From: Eledone cirrhosa
Lineage: Eukaryota > Mollusca > Cephalopoda > Octopoda > Eledonidae
Assembly: GCA_964016885.1 (NCBI GenBank)
Contig: OZ024749.1
Coordinates: forward strand, 21,307,270 to 21,371,269
Direction of reading: 5' to 3'
Length of the DNA stretch: 64,000 nucleotides
The position numbers and the translations under genes were made by a program. This document shows, piece after piece, positions 9,683 through 21,955 of this stretch; position 1 is the stretch's first letter, and each line of letters opens with the position of its first letter. The notes under the pieces were generated by a model, which was given only the letters and a program-made list of their open reading frames with translations, was not told the origin of the DNA and did not search any database.

Positions 9683-11652
9683 TGGGTTAGGGTTAGGATT
9701 AGGGTTAGGGTTAGGGTTAGGTCTAGTGTTAGGGTTAGCGTTTAGGGTTAGGGTTTGGCGTAGGGTTAAATTTAGGGTTAGGGTTAGGGTTAGGGTTAGG
9801 GTTATGATTAGGGTTAGGATTAGGGTTAGTGTTAGTGTTATGGTTAGAGTTAGAGTTAGGATTAGGGTTTAGGGTTAGGGTTATGGTTAGGTTTAGGGTT
9901 TAGGGGTAGGCTTAGGTTTAGGGTTAGGGTTAGGGTTACGTTTATTCATTTTTTTGATTTTTTCACTTTTTCTATTTTTCATTTCTTCATTTTCTCAATT
10001 TTTTAGCGTTAGGGTTATGGGTAAGGTTAGCGTTAAGGTTAGGGATAGGTTTAGGGTTAGGGTTAGGTTTAGGGTTAGGGTTAGGGTTAGGGTTAATGTT
10101 TAGGATTTAGTGTTTAGGGTTATGGTTAGTGTTAGGGTTAGGGTCAGTGTTAGTGTTCCGGTTACAGTTAGGGTTAGGGTTAGGATTTAGGGTTAGGGTT
10201 AGGGTTAGGATTAATGTTTAGCGTTTTGGGTTTAGGGTTAGGATTAGGGTTAGGGTTAGGTCTAGTGTTAGGGTTAGGGTTTGGGTTAAATTTAGGGTTA
10301 GGGTTAGTGTTAGGGTTAGCGTTAGTGTTAGGGTTAGGGTTAGGGGTAGGGTTAGCGTTAAGTTTAGGGTTAGGCTAGGGTTAGGGTTAGGATTAGGATT
10401 TAGGGTTAGGGTTAGGGTTATGTTTATGGTTAAGGATTTTTCATTTTTAAGATTTTTTCAATTTTTCGATTTTTTCGATTTTTTCATTATTTCAATTTTT
10501 TAGCGTTAGGGTTAGGGGTATGGATAGGGTTAGTGTTTAGGGTTTAGGGTTTAGGGTTATGGTTAGGATTAGGGTTAGGGTTAGGTTTAGTGTTAGGTTT
10601 AGGGCTAGGGTTAGGGTTATGGTTTAGGATTTAGGGTTTAGGTTTAGGGTTATGGTTAGGGTTAGGGTTAAGTTTAGTGTTAGTGTTTCGGTTAGAGTTA
10701 GGGCTAGGGTTTAGGGTTAGGTTAAGGGTTATGGTTAGGGTTAGGATTAGGGTTAGTGTTAGTGTTACGGTTAGAGTTAGAGTAAGGATTAGGGTTTAGG
10801 GTTAGGATTAGGGTTAGGTTTAGGTTTTAGGGGTAGGGTTAGGTTTAGGGTTAGGGTTAGGGTTACGTATTTTCATTTTTTTTATTTTTTCACTTTTTAT
10901 ATTTTTCATTTCTTCATTTTCTCTATTTTTTAGCGTTAGGGTTATGGGTAAGGTTAGCGTTAAGGTTAGGGATAGGTTTAGGGTTAGGGTTAGGTTTAGG
11001 GTAAGGGTTAGGGTCAGGGTTTGGGTTAATGTTTAGGATACAGGGTTTAGGTTTAGGTTAGGGTTAGGGTTAAGGTTAGGATTTAGGGTTAGTGTTAGGG
11101 TTAGGATTAATGTTTAGCGTTTTGGGTTTAGTGTTAGGTTTAGGATTAGGGTTAGGGTTAGGGTTAGGTCTAGTGTTAGGGTTAGCGTTTAGGGTTAGGG
11201 TTAGGCGTAGGGTTAAGTTTAGGGTTAGGGTTAAGGTTAGGGTTAGCGTTAGTGTTAGGGTTAGGGTTAGGGGTAGGGTTAGGGGTAGAGTTAGCGTTAA
11301 GGTTAGGGTTAGGGTTAGGGTTAGGGTTAGGATTAGGATTAGTATTTAGGGTTAGGGTTAGGGTTATGTTTAGGGTTAAGGATTTTTCATTTTTACGATT
11401 TTTTTAATTTTTCGATTTTTTCGATTTTTTCGATTTTTTCATTATTTCAATATTTTAGCGTTAGGGTTAGGGGTATGGATAGGGTTAGTGTTTAGGGTTT
11501 AGGGTTTAGGGTTATGGTTAGGGTTAGGGTTAGTGTTAGGTTTACTGTTAGGTTTAGGGTTAGGGTTAGGGTTAGGGTTTAGGATTTAGGGTTTAGGTTT
11601 AGGGTTATGGTTAGGGTTAGGGTTAAGGTTAGTGTTAGTGTTTCGGTTAGAG

Positions 11653-11692
<40 letters not shown>

Positions 11693-12280
11693 TGATTAGG
11701 GTTAGGATTAGGATTAGTGTTAGTGTTACGGTTAGAGTTAGAGTTAGGATTAGGGTTTAGGGTTAGGTTTAGTGTTAGGTTTAGGGTTTAGGGGTAGGCT
11801 TAGGTTTAGGGTTAGGGTTAGGGTTACGTATTTTCATTTTTTTTATTTTTTAACTTTTTCTATTATTCATTTCTTCATTTTCACTATTTTTTAGCGTTAG
11901 GGTTATGGGTAAGGTTAGCGTTAATGTTAGGGATAGGTTTAGGGTTAGGGTTAGGGTTAGGGTTAGGGTTAATGTTTAGGATTTAGGGTTTAGGGTTATG
12001 GTTTGGTTTAGGGTTAGGGTTAGGGTTAGTGTTAGAGTTCCGGTTACAGTTAGGGTTAGGGTTAGGATTTAGGGTTAGGGTTAGGGTTAGGATTAATGTT
12101 TAGCGTTTTGGGTTTAGGGTTAGGGTTAGGAATAGGGTTACGGTTAGGTTTAGGTCTAGTGTTAGGGATAGGGTTAGGATTAAATTTAGGGTTAGGGTTA
12201 GGGTTAGGGTTAGCGTTAGTGTTAGGTTTAGGGTTAGGGGTAGGGTTAGCGTTAAGTTTAGGGTTAGGGTTAGGTCTAGT

Positions 12281-12312
<32 letters not shown>

Positions 12313-12500
12313 GTAGGGTTAAATTTAGGGTTAGGGTTAGGGTTAGGGTTAGCGTTAGTGTTAGGGTTAGGGTTAGGGTTAGGGTTAGGATTAGGATTTA
12401 GGGTTAGGGTTAGGTTTATGTTTAGGGTTAAGGATTTTTCATTTTTACGATTTTTTCAATTTTTCGATTTTTTCGATTTTTTCATTAGTTCAATTTTTTA
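9683..12500 (+). repeat. 0.92-0.96-kb M-N higher-order repeat, three copies
   Basis: M and N blocks alternate: M 9,951-10,004, N 10,437-10,501, M 10,868-10,931, N 11,383-11,456, M 11,829-11,892, N 12,435-12,499. M-to-M spacing is 917 and 961 bp. This is the 1.77-kb cycle without its L block. The second and third M blocks have the TTACGTATTTTC left edge, and CTCTATTTTTTAG or CACTATTTTTTAG in place of CTCAATTTTTTAG. Near 12,150-12,260 an extra hexamer stretch partly duplicates the TCTAGTGTTAGGG interval. Confidence 0.8.
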
Positions 12501-14007
12501 GCGTTAGGGTTAGGGGTATGGATAGGGTTAGTGTTTAGGGTTTAGGGTTTAGGGTCATGGTTAGGGTTAGGGTTAGGGTTAGGTGTAGTGTTAGGTTTAG
12601 GGTTTAGGGTTAGGGTTAGGGGTAGGGTTAAATTTAGGGTTAGGGTTAGGGTTAGGGTTAGCGTTAGTGTTAGGGTTAGGGTTAGGGGTAGGGTTAGGGC
12701 TAGGATTAGGATTTAGGGTTAGGGTTAGGGTTATGTTTAGGGTTAAGGATTTTTCATTTTTACGATTTTTTCATTATTTCAATTTTTTAGCGTTAGTGTT
12801 AGGGGAATGGATAGGGTTAGTGTTTAGTGTTTAGGGTTTAGGGTAATGGTTAGGGTCAAGCTTAGGGTTAGGGTTAGGTTTAGTGTTAGGTTTAGGGTTA
12901 GGGTTAGGGTTAGGGTTTAGGATTTAGGGTTTAGGTTTAGGGTTATGGTTAGGGTTAGGGTTAGAGTTAGGGTTAGGTCTAGTGTTAGGGTTAGGGTTTA
13001 GGGGTAGGGTTAGGGGTAGGGTTAAATTTAGGGTTAGGGTTAGGGTTAGGGTTAGCGTTAGTGTTAGGGTTAGGGGTAGGGTTAGGGTTAGGATTAGGAT
13101 TTAGGGTTAGGGTTAGGGTTATGTTTAGGGTTAAGGATTTTTCATTTATACGATTTTTTCAATTTTTCGATTTTTTCGATTTTTTCATTATTTCAATTTT
13201 TTAGCGTTAGGGTTAGGGGCATGAATTGGGTTAGTGTTTAGGGTTTAGGGTTTAGGGTTATGGTGAGTGTTAGGGTTAGGTTTACTGTTAGGGTTAGGGT
13301 TAGGCTTAGGGTTAGGTTGTAGGATTTAGGGTTTAGGTTTAGGGTTATGGTTAGGGTTAGGGTTAAGTTTAGTGTTAGTGTTTCGGTTAGAGTTAGGGTT
13401 AGGGTTTAGGGTTAGGTTTAGGGTTAGGGTTAGGATTAGGGTTAATGTTAGTGTTACGGTTAGAGTTAGAGTTAGGATTAGGGTTCAGGGTTAGGGTTAG
13501 GGTTAGGATTAGGTTTAGGGGTAGGGTTAGGTTTAGGGTTAGGGTTAGGTTACGTTTTTTCATTTTTTTTTATTTTTTCACTTTTTCTATTTTTATATTT
13601 TTTCATATTTCGATTTTTTCATTTTTCGATTTTTTTAGATTTTTTCATTTTATCCTTCTTTCGATTTTTTCGATTTTTTCATTTCTTTTTAATTTTCTTT
13701 TTTTCCTTTTTTCGATTTTACGATTTTTTCGATTTTTTCAGTTTTTCACTATTTCATTTTTTCGAATATTCGATTTTCTCGTTTTTTTCATTGTACCATA
13801 TTTTCTATTTTTTCTATTTGTTCTATTTTTCGATTTTTCGATTTTTTTTCATTTTCTCATTTTCTCAATTTTTTAGCGTTAGGGTTATGTGTAAGGTTAG
13901 CGTTAAGGTTAGGGATAGGTTTAGGGTGTAGGATTTAAGGTTTAGGTTTAGGGTTATGGTTAGGTTTAGGGTTAAGGCTAGTGTTAGTGTTACGATTAGA
14001 GTTAGGT

Positions 14008-14042
<35 letters not shown>

Positions 14043-14380
14043 GGTTACGTTTATTCATTTTTTTGATTTTTTCACTTTTTCTATTTTTCATTTCTTCATT
14101 TTCTCAATTTTTTAGCGTTAGGGTTATGGGTAAGGTTAGCGTTAAGGTTAGGGATAGGGTTAGGGTTAATGTATAGGATGTAGGGTTTAGGGTTATGGTT
14201 AGGGTTAGGGTTAGGGTTAGGGTTAGTGTTGGTGTTCCGGTTACAGTTAGGGTTAGGGTTAGGATTTAGGGTTAGGGTTAGGATTAATGTTTAGCGTTTT
14301 GGGTTAGGGTTAGGGTTAGGGTTAGGGTTAGGGTTAGGGTTAGGTCTAGTGTTAGGGCTAGGGTTTAGGGTTAGGGTTAG
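12501..14380 (+). repeat. Irregular segment with clustered N blocks
   Basis: N blocks lie at 12,750-12,788 and 13,138-13,202, following the one at 12,435, so N cassettes repeat at 315 and 388 bp. An L block (13,554-13,874) and an M block (14,050-14,113) follow. The stretch 12,560-12,950 matches 15,200-15,600 and 18,990-19,390, including the rare GTCAAGCTTAGGG and GGGAATGGATAGGG words. The N block at 13,138 carries a P-type tag (GGGGCATGAATTGGG) where an N tag is expected. Confidence 0.75.
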
Positions 14381-14739
14381 GGGTAGGGTTAAATTTAGGG
14401 TTAGGGTTAGGGTTAGCGTTAGTCTTAGGTTTAGGGTTAGGGGTAGGGTTAGGATTAGGATTTAGGGTTAGGGTTAGGGTTTATGTTTAGGGTTAAGGAT
14501 TTTTCATTTTTACGATTTTTTCATTATTTCAATTTTTTAGCGTTAGGGTTAGGGGTATGGATAGGGTTAGTGTTTAGTGTTTAGGGTTTAGGGTTATGGT
14601 TAGGGTTAAGCTTAGGGTTAGTGTTAGGTTTAGTGTTAGGTTTAGGGTTAGGGTTAGGGTTAGGGTTTAGGATTTAGGGTTTAGGTTTAGGGTTATGGTT
14701 AGGGTTAGTGTTAAGGTTAGTGTTAGTGTTTCGGTTAGA

Positions 14740-14774
<35 letters not shown>

Positions 14775-16181
14775 TGGTTAGGGTTAGGATTAATGTTTAG
14801 CGTTTTGGGTTTAGGGTTAGGGTTAGGATTAGGGTTAGGGTTAGGGTTAGGTCTAGTGTTAGGGTTTGGGTTTAGGGTTAGGGTTAGGGTTAGGGTTAAA
14901 TTTAGGGTTATGGTTAGGGTTAGGATTAGCGTTAGTGTTAGGGTTAGGGTTAGGGGTAGGGTTAAATTTAGGGTTAGGGTTAGGGTTAGGGTTAGCGTTA
15001 GTGTTAGGGTTAGGGTTAGGGGTAGGGTTAGGGCTAGGATTAGGATTTAGGGTTAGGGTTAGGTTTATGTTTAGGGTTAAGGATTTTTCATTTTTACGAT
15101 TTTTTCAATTTTTCGATTTTTTCGATTTTTTCATTATTTCAATTTTTTAGCGTTAGGGTTAGGGGTATGGATAGGGTTAGTGTTTAGGGTTTAGGCTTTA
15201 GGGTTATGGTTAGGGTTAGGGTTAGGGTTAGGGTTAGGGTTAGGTGTAGTGTTAGGTTTAGGGTTTAGGGTTAGGGTTAGGGGTAGGGTTAAATTTAGGG
15301 TTAGGGTTAGGGTTAGGGTTAGCGTTAGTGTTAGGGTTAGGGTTAGGGGTAGGGTTAGGGCTAGGATTAGGATTTAGGGTTAGGGTTAGGGTTATGTTTA
15401 GGGTTAAGGATTTTTCATTTTTACGCTTTTTTCATTATTTCAATTTTTTAGCGTTAGGGTTAGGGGAATGGATAGGGTTAGTGTTTAGTGTTTAGGGTTT
15501 AGGGTAATGGTTAGGGTCAAGCTTAGGGTTAGGGTTAGGTTTAGTGTTAGGTTTAGGGTTAGGGTTAGGGTTAGGGTTTAGGATTTAGGGTTTAGGTTTA
15601 GGGTTATGGTTAGGGTTAGGGCTAAGGTTAGTGTTAGTGTTACGGTTAGAGTTAGGGTTAGGGTTTAGGGTTAGTGTTAGGTTTATGGTTAGGGTTAGGA
15701 TTAGGGTTAGTGTTAGTGTTACGGTTAGAGTTAGTGTTAGGATTAGGATATAGGGTTAGGGTTAGGGTTAGGGTTAGGGTTAGGGTTACGTTTTTTCATT
15801 TTTTCACTTTTTCTATTTTTCGATTTTTTCATTTTTCGATTTTTTTCGATTTTTTCATTTTATCCTTCTTTCGATTTTTTCGATTTTTTCATTTCTTTCG
15901 AATTCTCTTTTTTTCATTTTTTCGATTTTACGATTTTTTCGATTTTTTAATTTTTTCACTATTTCATCTTTTCGAATTTTCGATTTACTCGTTTTTTTCA
16001 TTGTACCATTTTTTCGATTTTTTAGCGTTAGGGTTATGTGTAAGGTTAGCGTTAAGGTTAGGGATAGGTTTAGGGTGTAGGATTTAGGGTTAGGGTTAGG
16101 GTTAGGGTTTAGGATTTAGGGTTTAGGTTTAGGGTTATGGTTAGGGTTAGGGTTAAGGTTAGTGTTAGTGTTTCGGTTAGA

Positions 16182-16216
<35 letters not shown>

Positions 16217-16299
16217 TGGTTAGGGTTAGGATTAATGTTTAGCGTTTTGGGTTTAGGGTTAGGGTTAGGATTAGGGTTAGGGTTAGGGTTAGGTCTAGT

Positions 16300-16335
<36 letters not shown>

Positions 16336-17348
16336 GGTTAAATTTAGGGTTATCGTTAGGGTTAGGATTAGCGTTAGTGTTAGGGTTAGGGTTAGGGGTA
16401 GGGTTAGCGTTAAGTTTAGGGTTAGGCTTAGGGTTAGGGTTAGGATTAGGATTTAGGGTTAAGGTTAGGGTTATGTTCAGGGTTAAGGATTTTTCATTTT
16501 TACGATTTTTTCAATTTTTCGATTTTTTCGATTTTTTCATTATTTCAATTTTTTAGCGTTAGGGTTAGGGGTATGGATAGGGTTAGTGTTTAGGGTTTAG
16601 GGTTTAGGGTTATGGTTAGGGTTAGGGTTAGGGTTAGGTTTAGTGTTAGGTTTAGGGCTAGGGTTAGGGTTAGGGTTTAGGATTTAGGGTTTAGGTTTAG
16701 GGTTATGTTTAGGGTTAGGGTTAAGGTTAGTGTTAGTGTTTCGGTTAGAGTTAGGGTTAGGGTTTAGGGTTAGGTTAAGGGTTATGGTTAGGGTTAGGAT
16801 TAGGGTTAGTGTTAGTGTTACGGTTAGAGTTAGAGTTAGGATTAGGGTTTAGCGTTAGGGTTAGGGTTAGGTTTAGGGGTAGGGTTAGGTGTAGGGTTAG
16901 GGTTAGGGCTAAGTTTTTTCATTTTTTTTAATTTTTCACTTATTCTATTTTTCGATTTTTTCATTTTTCGATTTTTTTAGATTTTTTCATTTCATCCTTC
17001 TTTCGATTTTTTCGATTTTTTCATTTCTTTCTAATTTTCTTCTTTTCCTTTTTTCGATTTTACGATTTTTTAGATTTTTTAATTTTTTCACTATTTCATT
17101 TTATCGAATATTCGATTTTCTCGTTTTTTTCATTTTACCATATTTTCTATTTTTTCTATTTTTTCTATTTTTCGATTTTTCGATTTTTTTCATTTTTTCA
17201 TTTTCTCAATTTTTTAGCGTTAGGGTTATGTGTAAGGTTAGCGTTAAGGTTAGGGATAGGTTTAGGGTGTAGGATTTAGGGTTTAGGTTTAGGGTTATGG
17301 TTAGGATTAGGGTTAAAGCTAGTGTTAGTGTTACGGTTAGAGTTAGGT

Positions 17349-17383
<35 letters not shown>

Positions 17384-17747
17384 GGTTACGTTTATTCATT
17401 TTTTTGATTTTTTCACTATTTTCTATTTTTCATTTCTTCATTTTCTCAATTTTTTAGCGTTAGGGTTATGGGTAAGGTTAGCGTTAAGGTTAGGGATAGG
17501 TTTAGGGTTAGGGTTAGGGTTAGGTTTAGGGTTGGGGTTAGGGTTAGTGTTAGGGTTAATGTTTAGGATTTAGGGTTTAGGGTTATGGTTAGGGTTAGGA
17601 TTAGGTTTAGGGTCAGTGTTAGTGCTCCAGTTACAGTTAGGGTTAGGGTTAGGATGTAGGGTTAGGGTTAGGGTTAGGATTAATGTTTAGCGTTTTGGGT
17701 TTAGGGTTAGGGTTAGGATTGGGGTTAGGTTTAGGGTTAGGTCTAGT

Positions 17748-17779
<32 letters not shown>

Positions 17780-18169
17780 GTAGGGTTAAATTTAGGGTTA
17801 GGGTTAGGGTTAGGGTTAGGGTTAGCGTTAGTGTTAGGGTTAGGGTTAGGACTAGGGTTAGCGTTAAGGTTAGGGTTAGGGTTGGGGTTAGGGTTAGGGT
17901 TAGGGTTACGATTAGGATTTAGGGTTAGGGTTAGGGTTAATGTTTAGGATTTAGGGTTTAGGGTTATGGTTAGGTTTAGGGTTAGGGTTAGTGTTAGTGT
18001 TAGTGTTCCGGTTACAGTTAGGGTTATGGTTAGGATTTAGGGTTAGGTTTAGGGTTACGATTAATGTTTAGCGTTTTGGGATTAGGGTTAGGGTTAGGAT
18101 TAGGGTTAGGGTTAGTGTTAGGGTTCGGGGTAGGGTTAAATTTAGGGTTAGGGTTAGGGTTAGCGTTAG
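14381..18169 (+). repeat. 3.79-kb tandem duplication, copy A
   Basis: This stretch recurs at +3,788 bp almost unchanged. Blocks: N 14,500-14,538, N 15,084-15,148, N 15,411-15,449, L 15,791-16,023 (short; it ends directly after CCATTTTTTCGATTTTTTAG), N 16,490-16,554, L 16,914-17,215, M 17,391-17,455. Differences from copy B seen by eye: C16,354 vs G20,142; A17,317 vs G21,105; T17,584 vs C21,372; T17,992 vs G21,774; one extra hexamer near 17,815; one extra T near 14,481. The start is placed where GGGTAGGGTTAAATTT begins to match copy B. Confidence 0.92.
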
Positions 18170-18527
18170 GGGTAGGGTTAAATTTAGGGTTAGGGTTAGG
18201 GTTAGCGTTAGTCTTAGGTTTAGGGTTAGGGGTAGGGTTAGGATTAGGATTTAGGGTTAGGGTTAGGGTTATGTTTAGGGTTAAGGATTTTTCATTTTTA
18301 CGATTTTTTCATTATTTCAATTTTTTAGCGTTAGGGTTAGGGGTATGGATAGGGTTAGTGTTTAGTGTTTAGGGTTTAGGGTTATGGTTAGGGTTAAGCT
18401 TAGGGTTAGTGTTAGGTTTAGTGTTAGGTTTAGGGTTAGGGTTAGGGTTAGGGTTTAGGATTTAGGGTTTAGGTTTAGGGTTATGGTTAGGGTTAGTGTT
18501 AAGGTTAGTGTTAGTGTTTCGGTTAGA

Positions 18528-18562
<35 letters not shown>

Positions 18563-19969
18563 TGGTTAGGGTTAGGATTAATGTTTAGCGTTTTGGGTTT
18601 AGGGTTAGGGTTAGGATTAGGGTTAGGGTTAGGGTTAGGTCTAGTGTTAGGGTTTGGGTTTAGGGTTAGGGTTAGGGTTAGGGTTAAATTTAGGGTTATG
18701 GTTAGGGTTAGGATTAGCGTTAGTGTTAGGGTTAGGGTTAGGGGTAGGGTTAAATTTAGGGTTAGGGTTAGGGTTAGGGTTAGCGTTAGTGTTAGGGTTA
18801 GGGTTAGGGGTAGGGTTAGGGCTAGGATTAGGATTTAGGGTTAGGGTTAGGTTTATGTTTAGGGTTAAGGATTTTTCATTTTTACGATTTTTTCAATTTT
18901 TCGATTTTTTCGATTTTTTCATTATTTCAATTTTTTAGCGTTAGGGTTAGGGGTATGGATAGGGTTAGTGTTTAGGGTTTAGGCTTTAGGGTTATGGTTA
19001 GGGTTAGGGTTAGGGTTAGGGTTAGGGTTAGGTGTAGTGTTAGGTTTAGGGTTTAGGGTTAGGGTTAGGGGTAGGGTTAAATTTAGGGTTAGGGTTAGGG
19101 TTAGGGTTAGCGTTAGTGTTAGGGTTAGGGTTAGGGGTAGGGTTAGGGCTAGGATTAGGATTTAGGGTTAGGGTTAGGGTTATGTTTAGGGTTAAGGATT
19201 TTTCATTTTTACGCTTTTTTCATTATTTCAATTTTTTAGCGTTAGGGTTAGGGGAATGGATAGGGTTAGTGTTTAGTGTTTAGGGTTTAGGGTAATGGTT
19301 AGGGTCAAGCTTAGGGTTAGGGTTAGGTTTAGTGTTAGGTTTAGGGTTAGGGTTAGGGTTAGGGTTTAGGATTTAGGGTTTAGGTTTAGGGTTATGGTTA
19401 GGGTTAGGGCTAAGGTTAGTGTTAGTGTTACGGTTAGAGTTAGGGTTAGGGTTTAGGGTTAGTGTTAGGTTTATGGTTAGGGTTAGGATTAGGGTTAGTG
19501 TTAGTGTTACGGTTAGAGTTAGTGTTAGGATTAGGATATAGGGTTAGGGTTAGGGTTAGGGTTAGGGTTAGGGTTACGTTTTTTCATTTTTTCACTTTTT
19601 CTATTTTTCGATTTTTTCATTTTTCGATTTTTTTCGATTTTTTCATTTTATCCTTCTTTCGATTTTTTCGATTTTTTCATTTCTTTCGAATTCTCTTTTT
19701 TTCATTTTTTCGATTTTACGATTTTTTCGATTTTTTAATTTTTTCACTATTTCATCTTTTCGAATTTTCGATTTACTCGTTTTTTTCATTGTACCATTTT
19801 TTCGATTTTTTAGCGTTAGGGTTATGTGTAAGGTTAGCGTTAAGGTTAGGGATAGGTTTAGGGTGTAGGATTTAGGGTTAGGGTTAGGGTTAGGGTTTAG
19901 GATTTAGGGTTTAGGTTTAGGGTTATGGTTAGGGTTAGGGTTAAGGTTAGTGTTAGTGTTTCGGTTAGA

Positions 19970-20004
<35 letters not shown>

Positions 20005-20087
20005 TGGTTAGGGTTAGGATTAATGTTTAGCGTTTTGGGTTTAGGGTTAGGGTTAGGATTAGGGTTAGGGTTAGGGTTAGGTCTAGT

Positions 20088-20123
<36 letters not shown>

Positions 20124-21136
20124 GGTTAAATTTAGGGTTATGGTTAGGGTTAGGATTAGCGTTAGTGTTAGGGTTAGGGTTAGGGGTAGGGTTAGCGTTA
20201 AGTTTAGGGTTAGGCTTAGGGTTAGGGTTAGGATTAGGATTTAGGGTTAAGGTTAGGGTTATGTTCAGGGTTAAGGATTTTTCATTTTTACGATTTTTTC
20301 AATTTTTCGATTTTTTCGATTTTTTCATTATTTCAATTTTTTAGCGTTAGGGTTAGGGGTATGGATAGGGTTAGTGTTTAGGGTTTAGGGTTTAGGGTTA
20401 TGGTTAGGGTTAGGGTTAGGGTTAGGTTTAGTGTTAGGTTTAGGGCTAGGGTTAGGGTTAGGGTTTAGGATTTAGGGTTTAGGTTTAGGGTTATGTTTAG
20501 GGTTAGGGTTAAGGTTAGTGTTAGTGTTTCGGTTAGAGTTAGGGTTAGGGTTTAGGGTTAGGTTAAGGGTTATGGTTAGGGTTAGGATTAGGGTTAGTGT
20601 TAGTGTTACGGTTAGAGTTAGAGTTAGGATTAGGGTTTAGCGTTAGGGTTAGGGTTAGGTTTAGGGGTAGGGTTAGGTGTAGGGTTAGGGTTAGGGCTAA
20701 GTTTTTTCATTTTTTTTAATTTTTCACTTATTCTATTTTTCGATTTTTTCATTTTTCGATTTTTTTAGATTTTTTCATTTCATCCTTCTTTCGATTTTTT
20801 CGATTTTTTCATTTCTTTCTAATTTTCTTCTTTTCCTTTTTTCGATTTTACGATTTTTTAGATTTTTTAATTTTTTCACTATTTCATTTTATCGAATATT
20901 CGATTTTCTCGTTTTTTTCATTTTACCATATTTTCTATTTTTTCTATTTTTTCTATTTTTCGATTTTTCGATTTTTTTCATTTTTTCATTTTCTCAATTT
21001 TTTAGCGTTAGGGTTATGTGTAAGGTTAGCGTTAAGGTTAGGGATAGGTTTAGGGTGTAGGATTTAGGGTTTAGGTTTAGGGTTATGGTTAGGATTAGGG
21101 TTAAGGCTAGTGTTAGTGTTACGGTTAGAGTTAGGT

Positions 21137-21171
<35 letters not shown>

Positions 21172-21535
21172 GGTTACGTTTATTCATTTTTTTGATTTTT
21201 TCACTATTTTCTATTTTTCATTTCTTCATTTTCTCAATTTTTTAGCGTTAGGGTTATGGGTAAGGTTAGCGTTAAGGTTAGGGATAGGTTTAGGGTTAGG
21301 GTTAGGGTTAGGTTTAGGGTTGGGGTTAGGGTTAGTGTTAGGGTTAATGTTTAGGATTTAGGGTTTAGGGTCATGGTTAGGGTTAGGATTAGGTTTAGGG
21401 TCAGTGTTAGTGCTCCAGTTACAGTTAGGGTTAGGGTTAGGATGTAGGGTTAGGGTTAGGGTTAGGATTAATGTTTAGCGTTTTGGGTTTAGGGTTAGGG
21501 TTAGGATTGGGGTTAGGTTTAGGGTTAGGTCTAGT

Positions 21536-21567
<32 letters not shown>

Positions 21568-21955
21568 GTAGGGTTAAATTTAGGGTTAGGGTTAGGGTTA
21601 GGGTTAGCGTTAGTGTTAGGGTTAGGGTTAGGACTAGGGTTAGCGTTAAGGTTAGGGTTAGGGTTGGGGTTAGGGTTAGGGTTAGGGTTACGATTAGGAT
21701 TTAGGGTTAGGGTTAGGGTTAATGTTTAGGATTTAGGGTTTAGGGTTATGGTTAGGTTTAGGGTTAGGGTTAGGGTTAGTGTTAGTGTTCCGGTTACAGT
21801 TAGGGTTATGGTTAGGATTTAGGGTTAGGTTTAGGGTTACGATTAATGTTTAGCGTTTTGGGATTAGGGTTAGGGTTAGGATTAGGGTTAGGGTTAGTGT
21901 TAGGGTTCGGGGTAGGGTTAAATTTAGGGTTAGGGTTAGGGTTAGCGTTAGTGTT
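18170..21955 (+). repeat. 3.79-kb tandem duplication, copy B
   Basis: This is the second, nearly identical copy. Blocks: N 18,288-18,326, N 18,872-18,936, N 19,199-19,237, L 19,579-19,811, N 20,278-20,342, L 20,702-21,003, M 21,179-21,243. The A/B junction lies near 18,165-18,175, where TTAGCGTTA jumps to GGGGTAGGGTTAAATTT; at the end of copy B the same TTAGCGTTA instead continues to GTGTTAGAGTTAGG. The few differences suggest a recent event, an inference that assumes the assembly is right. Confidence 0.92.
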
